The notes under the pieces were generated by a model that did no database searches, was not told the DNA's origin, and saw nothing but the letters and a program-made list of their open reading frames with translations. From Dipteris shenzhenensis (taxonomy: Eukaryota; Polypodiophyta; Polypodiopsida; Gleicheniales), in assembly GCA_047967505.1 (NCBI GenBank), contig CM106540.1: 64,000 nucleotides of DNA. One strand, 5' to 3'. Made by a program: the position numbers and the translations under genes. Below, in pieces: positions 56,598 through 64,000 of this stretch (positions are counted from its first letter, which is position 1; each line of letters starts with the position of its first letter).

Positions 56598-56854
56598 TGA
56601 CAAAATATGAAGAGGGGAGAGGAGAAGAGTGGAGATGAGGAGAGAGGGCACAGCTAGAGAGCACACCACAAATGACTAACTGTACACTAGAATTAGTTGA
56701 AAAAATAGAATATATACAAACCCTTTTAGGGTTAGGGTTAGGGAATCTAACCCTTTCCTTTATAGCACTCTATAAGGTTAGTGCTATGCACATATGATCA
56801 CGTGATGGTGCTATGCACACATGATCACATGATGTTGAGCGTGAACTCTCAACA
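56598..56854 (-). repeat. copia 2 3' LTR
   Basis: Nearly identical to 41,269-41,531, including GAGCACACCACAAATGAC and the telomere-like GGGTTA units (one fewer here). Confidence 0.95.
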
Positions 56855-56952
56855 CCTTCCCTCAAGATCAACATCATGAAGTAGGCCTTCCCTCAAGATG
56901 ATGATTCTGGGGAATCGAAGAAGGACTGAGCATTACATTCCATCACACCCCT

Positions 56953-58318
56953 TTAATGGGAATGTCCTTCCTCTGCATCTAGTCGGTGTTTCTCGAATAG
57001 CTCTTTACCGAGTGGTTTGGTAAAGATGTCTGCAACATTCTCTTTGCTATCACAATGCTGCAGTGTGATGTCACCAAGTAACACTCTTTCTCTGATGAAG
57101 TGCTCTCTGACATCAATGTGCTTTGTCCTGGAGTGATATACTGGATTTTTGGCCAATGCTTGAGCCGATTGATTATCACAGTATATTGTTGTTGGCTTTG
57201 ACTCATCAAAGTAATCTGTTTCTGACAATAGTCTTCTGAGCCATATAGCCTCACATGCACCTGTAGTGAGTGCTCTATATTCTGCTTCAAACAGTTGGCT
57301 GTTTGTTTGACAACCATGATATAGCACCTTGACCAAGGAAAAATGCATATCCCTGTGTCGACCTCCTGGTCTCATGATCTCCGGCATAGTCACTATCACA
57401 GTATCCATGCAACCGTGGATGACTTCCTCTGTATTCTATGCCAAACTGTCTTGTACCTCTGATGTATCTCAAGACTCTTTTGGCTGCATTCCAGTGAGAC
57501 TGTTTTGGATTTGCCATAAACTGTGCTAGTGAGCTTACTGCATAACAAATATCTGGCCGTGTAATTGTCAGATATATAAGAGATCCAATGAGTTGCCTAT
57601 AGTATCTGTCATTGACTGTAGGCTTTTCTGAATCTTTAGTAAGTTTCAAACTCTGTTCCATGGGAGTGGCTGCAATCTTACAATCTGCCATATGAAACTT
57701 CTTTAGGAGACTGTCAACATACTTGAGCTGACTCATGAATGTGCTATCTGAATCTCTCCAGAACTCAATTCCAAGACAATAGTGCATAAGTCCAAGATCT
57801 TTCATGTCGAACTCTGCAGATAAGTCTTGTTTTAGTTTTCTGATGAAGTTATCCTTGCTTCCTGTCACAATCAGATCATCTACATACAAAAGTGCAATAG
57901 TAATATCTTCCCCTTGAACTTTGTAGTAGAGAGTATGATCTGCATTGGACTTCATGTATCCCAGATCAGCAAAATACTGGTCAATTTTGCTGTACCAACT
58001 TCTGGGTGCTTGTTTTAAGCCATAGAGACTTTTCTTTAGATGGCAAACCTTGTTCTCCTTTCCTGGTTCAACATAACCTGCGGGTTGTTGCATGTAGACT
58101 TCCTCGTCTAGATAACCATTGAGAAATGCATTCTTGACATCGAGCTGATACACATTCCATTTGCTGAGTGTCGCTAGTGATATCAAGAACCGTATGGAAT
58201 CCATCTTTGCTACTGGAGCATAAGTCTCATCATAATCTTGACCATATTGTTGTGCAAATCCTTTTGCAACTAATCTGGCTTTGTATCTCTGAATACTGCC
58301 ATCTGGATTGTACTTCAC
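56953..58318 (-). pseudogene. copia 2 reverse transcriptase and RNase H
   Basis: The frame 57,287-58,318 gives ARLVAKGFAQQYGQDYDETY, QLDVKNAFLNGYL, SLYGLKQAPRSWYSK and the catalytic YVDD (ALLYVDDLIVTG). RNase H then begins (GYCDSDYAGDHETRRSTQGY). A shift near 57,290 leads to the last frame (56,953-57,408) with EAEYRALTTGACEAIWLRRL, YCDNQSAQALAKNP, KHIDVREHFIRE and ADIFTKPL. A TGA at about 58,326, between KAIANK and VYKVKYN, stands where Trp is conserved, so it is a TGG-to-TGA change. Confidence 0.9.
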
Positions 58319-59405
58319 TTTGTATACTCATTTGTTGGCTATGGCCTTCTTTCCTGGTGGAAGGTCGCATAATTCCCAAGTGTTATTTTTATACAAAGCA
58401 TCCATTTCTTCATTCATAGCAGTTTGCCATTCTGGCCTGTCTACTGCGTCTTCGAAGTACACTGGCTCTTCTGTAGCCATGATGGTAGTCATAAGAGCAT
58501 AGTTGGTGGTTTCCACCTGAATTGCTTTGCCTTTCTGAGCATATGTCAATCTGGCTGGTGGTCTGCTTTCCCTAGTAGACCGTCTAAGCTGCTGTGGCGC
58601 TGCTTGGGGTGTTGCTGGCAATTCTTGCTCTTCTTCATCAACCTGTTCTGTAGATGACTGTGAAGTCAATGCTTCTATCTCCTGTGTAGGTGAGGTTTTC
58701 CATTCTGATTCCTCATCGAAGATTACATCTCTGGAGATAATGACTTTGCGGTTGATGGGATCATACAATTTGTATGCTTTGCTTTCTTCACTGTAGCCAA
58801 GCATGATGCATTTGCGTGACTTCGCATCCAATTTCCTGCGATGATCATCATGTATGTGGGCATATGCTATGCAACCAAATATGCGGAGATGCCCATTGCG
58901 TGGCTTGTGTCCAGTGAATGCTTCATAAGGAGTCATACCTTGTATCGGTTCGATAGGAAGCCGATTAAGCAAGTAGTTAGCTGTAGCTATTGCTTCTGCC
59001 CAATACTGATTCGGAAGATACTTTTCACTAAGCATTGCTCTAGCACTGTTTGCTAAAGTCCCATTCTTCCTTTCAGCTCTTGCATTTTGCTGAGGAGTAT
59101 CCTCGGAGTATCTGCACATGTGAATTGTCTTCGAATGCCGTGATTTTTGCAAAAGTTCATGAATGTTGAAGACATGTATTCACCTCCTCTGTCTGATCTC
59201 ATGACCTTGATCTTTCTGCCTGTCTGGTTTTCTACCATGGCTTTGAATTCTTGAAATCTGGCAAACACTTCAGATTTCTCTTTCAGAAAGTAGATCCAAC
59301 AATATCTGCTGTAGTCGTCGATGAAGGTCAAGTAATAAAGTGAACCATTGATGCTGCGGGTCTGGGCATAACCCCATACATCTGTATGAATCAAATCAAG
59401 AATAC
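58319..59405 (-). pseudogene. copia 2 integrase
   Basis: The frame 59,053-59,394 holds the core start (IHTDVWGYAQTRSINGS, FIDDYSRYCWIYFL) and MRSDRGGEYMS. A shift near 59,100 leads to 58,328-59,152 with NARAERKNGTLANSARAML, carrying the catalytic Glu, then HLRIFGCIAYAHIHDD and KSRKCIMLGYSEESKAYKLY. All three catalytic acids are present, so the damage is limited to frameshifts. Confidence 0.9.
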
Positions 59406-60060
59406 CTCATGCACGAGAGGTACTTCTGACAAAGTTGGTTCGCTTTTGTTTGCCGAAGCAGCATGCTTCACAAACTTTTCCAAGAAACTGTAGCTTTGGA
59501 ATCCCAATTGCCATATTCTGATTCTTGAGATCTAACAAGTAGTTGAAGTTGACATGACCATATCTCTTGTGCCATTTTGCAGATAGTGGCATCTGTTGCA
59601 TTTGAGCTGACATGGCATGCTTATCTGGTACTGTAGCTAGCATCCTGTATAAGCGTCCTTCCTTGACACCTTTTGCGATTAGCTGACCTCTTTTGGATTT
59701 GTCTCTGATAGTGCATTCATCACCGTCGAAGATGACTTTGTAGTTGTGTTCCGTCATTTGACCTACTGACAAAAGGTTCTTGCTGAGCTTGGAACATAGA
59801 GCACATCTTTGACTAATCCTTTTGTACCAGTGAAATTGTTCATAGGGATAACACCTGTCCCTTGAACCAGATTCGGTGTATTGTCTTATGACATTCTTTT
59901 GACCTTCTAATGGCTTCATTTCTATGAAACATTCCTGATGATTTCTCATATGAGATGATGCACCGCTGTCGATGTACCAAGGATCTTGTTCCACTTGGTC
60001 GACTTGATAGCTGAGATCCTCTTTGGGATTGAAATCAGTGTGTCTAGGTGCATTGTATCA
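59406..60060 (-). pseudogene. copia 2 protease and integrase zinc-binding region
   Basis: Contains the protease site WYIDSGASSHMRNH and then WHKRYGHVNFNYLLDL and CEACCFGKQKRTNF, the HHCC zinc-binding end of integrase. Frameshifts occur near 59,870 and at the 5' end. Confidence 0.85.
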
Positions 60061-61162
60061 GTCTGATGCAATTGCTCACTTGCAAGAAACATATTGCCAT
60101 GTTCATTTGCAAAATGACTGTGACTAGAATGTCCACCACGATGATTTCCTCTTCCTCGGGAATTCCCTCGCTGGATTGACCGCCTTGGTCATACTGCTTC
60201 TTGCGGCAATCTCTTTCATAGTGTCCAAACTTGTGACAGTAGTTGCATTGAATGTTTGACACATTGGTGGATGCATTCCCTCGTCCTTGAAATCTTCCTC
60301 GGTTGGAATGATTTCCTCTTTGCTGATTTTGATGTTGCTGATGCTGATTCTGACTTTGATTTTGTTGATGATGACCACTTTTCTGATATGATCTACCTCT
60401 GTTTCTGCCTTTGCCTCTGCTTCTGTCTGAAGCTGTGAATGCTTGATCATTAGAATGACCTTTACGTGCTTGAATGGCCTGAGTCCTGAGTTCTTCACCA
60501 AGTAGAACTGACTGAAGTTCTTCCAGTGTTGGAATTTGCCATTGGATGGCAATACTCTGGACTAGATTCTCATATCCTTTTCCTAGTCCATTCAGGATTA
60601 CTTGAACCATTTCTGTGGGATTCATAGTCTCTCCTGCTGCTGCAAGTTGATTGTTGTAGTCTTTGATGCGGAGTACATAAGCATGACCGGTTTCACTACT
60701 ATTGCGAAAACTCTGGTTGATCTGGTTTCTCAGGCTGAGAATCCTGGATGTGTTCTTAGACTCGTAGAGAGCTGCGAACATATCCCATGCTTCTTTTGAT
60801 GTCTTGACTGTGTTGAGCTGTCCTAGCATGACATCTTGCACATTCTGCTTGATCAGGTGATAGGCATACTTGTCTTTCTTATCCCATTCTGCTTGAGCTC
60901 GGGCAATGGCAGGATCTGCTACTGGTGCGGAAACTGTTTGTGTAGATGTAGATCCCGATGTAGATCCCGTTGCTGGTGCTGTGACAACAGATGGAGTAGA
61001 GCTACTGGTGGCTGGATCAGCCAATGGTCTAGGTATAGATCCATCGACATACTCCCATTTGTCATGAAGCACAAGAACGGTCTCCATTCGGTATTTCCAT
61101 GTACCGTAATTGGAGTTGTCTAACTTAGCAGATGCCTCCAGATTGAGGTTGCTAGTCGACAT
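60044..61162 (-). pseudogene. copia 2 Gag
   Basis: ATG 61,162 opens MSTSNLNLEASAKLDNSNYG, then TWKYRMETVL, KEAWDMFAALYESKNTSRIL, a Gln/Asn/His-rich segment (SQNQHQQHQNQQR) and the zinc knuckle CNYCHKFGHYERDC. The frame shifts just after the knuckle, near 60,130, so the last 45 codons of the 397-codon frame are spurious. The C-rich and Thr/Ser-rich insert after DPATSS is unusual but in phase. Confidence 0.85.
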
Positions 61163-61239
61163 GGTGCAAACAATGTACTCAAAAAGTGTCCTGGAAAACT
61201 CTGTATGAATCAACTGCAAATACACTGAAGATGCCAAGT

Positions 61240-62150
61240 GAAATCTCTGTACCGTCGGTGAAGATAGAACTGCAGTATATAAGATCTGATCTGTGTTACA
61301 AGGCTTGTGGCAATGATGCGGGGAATAGCCAAGAGGCTTTACAAGGCTAAAAAATGATGTGCACGATGCCGTGAGATAGCCAAATAGGCTTTACAATGGT
61401 GGCATGTGTGTGTGAAATCAAGTGCTATCTGCCCACTGAATCAATCTGCAATGCCTCTGAACTCTGAAGTCTGCTCACTGAACTGATGAACGTAAGGTTT
61501 CAGGTAATGTAATGATGTGAAATCAGATGTGAGCGTATGGACTGACTCCGAGTAGGTACTAGTCGAGAATTTCGGGCATGGCTTAGATTGGCAACTTGGG
61601 GAATTCAAAGCGTCCCCTCTATGGCGATCTAGTCTACTCTGATCTAGATCTAAACCAACTGTCGATCGATGAAAGAGCAGCAAATAATTCCTTTTCTTTT
61701 GTTCTTTTTAAGTGCTGGGTCAGATGCGTCGATGTAGAGGCAAATGTGCGTGAAGGAAGTGGTTTTGTCGGCGAGGCACAAATGTGAGTGTAACTTGCAC
61801 CGAAATGTGCGCCTGATGTAACGAGCGCGTAGAGCACAAAAAACCGAGCGACTTTCCTTTTTGGAGCACCCTCAAATTCTTCCTGGATCAAGAGATACAA
61901 CTTGATCTAGGTGGAGGGGCAAAAGGAGTGCAAATGGTGCTCAATGATGATGTGTCACTGTGAGTCACATGCAGTGATGATGTGGCACTGTGCTTAGCAA
62001 GAGGTGTGCCAGTGAAGCTCTGTGCTGAGGTGGCAGGAGTGTGCACATGCAGTGTGTGCACAGTGTGCCTGGCAAGGGACTGTGCCTGCAGAGGGTCAGT
62101 GCTGACTGGACTGCTGAGGTGGCAGTGTTGAGGTGGCACAAATGATGTCA
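61240..62150. other. No confident gene, possible copia 2 leader
   Basis: CAAGAGGCTTTACAAGGCTA / CAAATAGGCTTTACAATGG repeats lie near 61,330 and 61,381. TGTGCACAGTGTGCC-like words lie at 62,040-62,080. Short ORFs only. Confidence 0.35.
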
Positions 62151-62162
62151 ACAAGGTGACGT

Positions 62163-62280
62163 GGCTGATGATGTGTCACTGATGACGTGTCAGGTGATGT
62201 GGCAGTCAGTGATGATGTGGCAGTCGGTGATGATGTGGCAGTCGGTGATGATGTGGCCTGATGATGTGGCAGATAAGGAT
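62163..62280 (+). repeat. Tandem repeat of 18-19 bp (GATGATGTGGCAGTCGGT)
   Basis: At least four units at 62,200-62,260, with looser flanking copies of GATGATGTGGC from about 61,965. Confidence 0.9.
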
Positions 62281-62440
62281 TGCCACGTGGCAAAATTTTA
62301 ACCAAAGACCAAACCTAGGGTCCAGTGACCTGACCCAGGTCAAAGCCTATCTGCCACGTGTCACAACTGTAATCAAACAGTTAACCCAAGGTCATCTTAA
62401 CCAGACCCTGGTTCTATTCTATCTGCCACGTGTCTGACTG
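62280..62440. promoter_or_regulatory. Cluster of three G-box-like CCACGTG sites
   Basis: TGCCACGTGGCA at about 62,281, TGCCACGTGTCA at about 62,350 and TGCCACGTGTCT at about 62,426. The last two lie in a repeated CTATCTGCCACGTGTC. CACGTG is bound by plant bZIP and bHLH factors. No gene start can be linked to the cluster. Confidence 0.45.
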
Positions 62441-62449
62441 TTGGGCACT

Positions 62450-64000
62450 AGAATCTTTGGAAGATTCTGACGGAATCTAGTGATTCCATCGTCATTTCCG
62501 TTGGAGCTCGTTGGAGAGCACGGTTGGAGCTCGTTGCTTCGTCCCGTTCAGTTCGTTGGCAGTCTAAGCTACGTTGGATCTCGTGCAAATGGCACTGTGT
62601 AGATGGTGCCTTAGAGAGCCGTTGAAAGTGTCGTTGGAGTAGCCATTGTCTTCAGAGTTGCTCGGTGTGCAAGGCGTTGAAGAGCGGCTTGAGCCCAGAG
62701 TCGTGGGGGCTGGGCTATTCCTCGATGTGGAGGTTGAAGCTTGCTTTCGTTGGCACTGCAAAGTTGTAGGGAGGCCGTCTAGGAGTCGTGGCTAAGGGAC
62801 TATTGAAGGAGACGGTGTGCTGTTGCGCTGGTCGTAGGTGTTAGTCGTCTAGTGGCGCACAGGAGGCCTGGAGAGGCTCGATTTTGTCGTGGGTGCTTAG
62901 ACAGAGTACTAAGCACTGTGGGTGCTGGTCGACGACTGGCTTTGCTGGAGACACCATTGCAGTCGCGCATCGTAGAACAGAGGCTGGAGATGCTTGCTCA
63001 TTGGCGCTATTGTTTAGGAGGTCGAGGTCGTGTCGCTGGAGGGCTATCAAGAGGGTGTTGCTCGTCGGAAGGAGTGCTATCACAGAGACATCGTTTCTTT
63101 GAGAGGCGTCATTTCTTGGTTGTAGAGGTCGATGGCTAGGAGCTTGTTTGTTGAAGATAGATGGCTCATGAAACTACTGTCAGCTATGGAGCCGTTGGGG
63201 ACGTCACCCATGAGCACTGTAGTCGCTCGTCGTTGATGGAGCTAGGAGGCTTGAAGCCACTTTGTTGTAGGCAAGGCGAGGCAGAGGCTAGCCGATGCTG
63301 CTGGAGCCTTGCAATCATTTACTTGGCTGTTGGCAGCTTTGGCCTTGGAGCGAGAGGGCTTACAAGAGTCACTCTCAAACTTATATTGATGCCAAAGGTG
63401 TTTGGAAAGAAAGATATATATGTTCTCCCATTCAACCAAAGGGTAGCCATCTGATCATGAAAAGGACCCTAAGTAGGATCCCATTTTTCTAATCCCATTA
63501 GAGGGAGTATGTTTATGTACTTTGCATGTTGAACTATGCATACTCCACAATTTTCTATATCTCCATCTAGTTTATGTTTGGAATTTGAGGCCAAAGAAGT
63601 GTCTGCACACTGCAGTGCAAAGTGAAAGACAAATGATCTTCCTACTAAAGTGTCCTTGGGGTGGAGAAAAGGCAAGGAGATGCTTGTCCAACCACAATGT
63701 CGGTAAAGAAACACATACCTTATCTCATAGCATCCTAGGTTGAGAGTGCTAGAAACCTTTGTGTGAGTGCACTACTGGTCAAGCTTACATCCTCTAATAG
63801 CTACTTTGAGAGGGAAAAATGCAGACAAACTTGGATGCGCCAATAAAGTTGCTTCGACAAGGTCAAATTGACATGAAAGATTTAGGCTAGCATTGACATA
63901 ATTCACATCATTGATGGGGTAATTGCATGGGGAGAGTCACATATTACAAATTACATGGTAAACCTCCTTATGCTACAATTTTGTGCATTAAGCTTATGTC
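62450..64000. other. No confident gene
   Basis: 62,450-63,400 is GT-rich with CGTTGGAGCTCGTTGGA-type repeats and several overlapping short ORFs of odd composition. 63,400-64,000 is AT-richer with no ORF above about 80 codons that looks like protein. No RNA gene seen. Confidence 0.35.

Larger units (their letters stand above)
56598..61162 (-). mobile_element. Second copia retrotransposon (copia 2), 5' LTR not found
   Basis: A 257-bp 3' LTR (56,598-56,854), a polypurine tract (56,855-56,866, minus-strand CTTGAGGGAAGG) and a gag-pol region in copia order on the minus strand. The gag ATG is at 61,162. The left edge interrupts a satellite unit after GCTTCTA. Right of the gag start I see neither the primer-binding site nor the LTR, so the 5' end is deleted or rearranged, or the leader is unusually long. 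Several frameshifts and a W-to-stop change make this copy inactive. Confidence 0.9.

Noticed and set aside
62852-63454. Overlapping plus-strand ORFs of 72-97 codons
   Set aside because: Three frames are open at once in GT-rich sequence; composition and overlap argue against real genes.
61240-63500. 5' LTR of copia 2
   Set aside because: Neither TGTTGAGAGTTCACG nor a TGGTATCAGAGC site was found here on the expected strand.
1-64000. tRNA, rRNA or other structured RNA genes
   Set aside because: No conserved A/B boxes or rRNA cores were seen; the only tRNA-related matches are retrotransposon primer-binding sites.

Overview
This is eukaryotic, plant-type nuclear DNA. It has spliced exons with GT-AG borders, a large PLS-class pentatricopeptide repeat (PPR) gene, Ty1/copia and Ty3 LTR retrotransposons primed by initiator-tRNA-Met, a LINE relic, a CACTA-type terminus, satellite DNA and many microsatellites. 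The long run of near-identical PLS modules in the PPR gene, and the low gene density, suggest a fern or another seed-free vascular plant. That assignment is inference. No rRNA, tRNA, CRISPR or bacterial operon is visible.

Layout. (1) 1-1.66 kb: four in-phase exons of an unrecognised, partly decayed gene. (2) 1.74-21.84 kb: a decayed Ty3 element (gag, RNase H, integrase, an extra downstream ORF, and a 3' LTR at 21,405-21,836) split by nested insertions. Inside it lies a DNA-transposon-like unit of about 8.7 kb (about 6,141-20,680 without the copia). That unit has two divergent genes: a minus-strand gene with a ParB-like LSGQH motif, and a plus-strand DUF7869-like, probably RNase H-fold transposase gene. 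Between them are two arrays holding about 30 short palindromes. A young copia element (6,167-11,969, 171-bp LTRs, CTTTT target duplication) then landed in the ParB-like gene. (3) 21.8-30 kb: small hypothetical ORFs, a 0.85-1.0-kb segment present twice, and a LINE fragment. (4) 30.9-35.4 kb: the intact PPR gene, a decayed PPR relic beside it, and an upstream exon with the OSB (organellar single-stranded DNA-binding) PDF motif. (5) 36.6-40.9 kb: a kinase-like ORF and a partner ORF separated by AT-rich repeats, probably another mobile unit. (6) 41.2-46.8 kb: a 5' LTR remnant of a second copia family, two foldback elements and tandem repeats. (7) 47.0-50.3 kb: a second copy of the Ty3 family (437-bp 3' LTR) next to a fragment of the first copia family. 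(8) 51.6-56.6 kb: a CACTA-type end with a palindromic subterminal array, then a satellite of about 183 bp. (9) 56.6-61.2 kb: the second copia element, inserted in the satellite. (10) 61.2-64 kb: mostly non-coding sequence with short repeats and G-boxes.

Most premature stops in the mobile genes sit where glutamine or arginine is expected (CAA, CAG or CGA turned into TAA, TAG or TGA). Where a paralogue is present in the window it supports CAG to TAG. This is the pattern expected from deamination of methylated cytosine in silenced repeats. The PPR gene is the only long, clean, host-type coding gene here. The most unusual object is the nested divergent two-gene transposon-like unit with its palindrome arrays.
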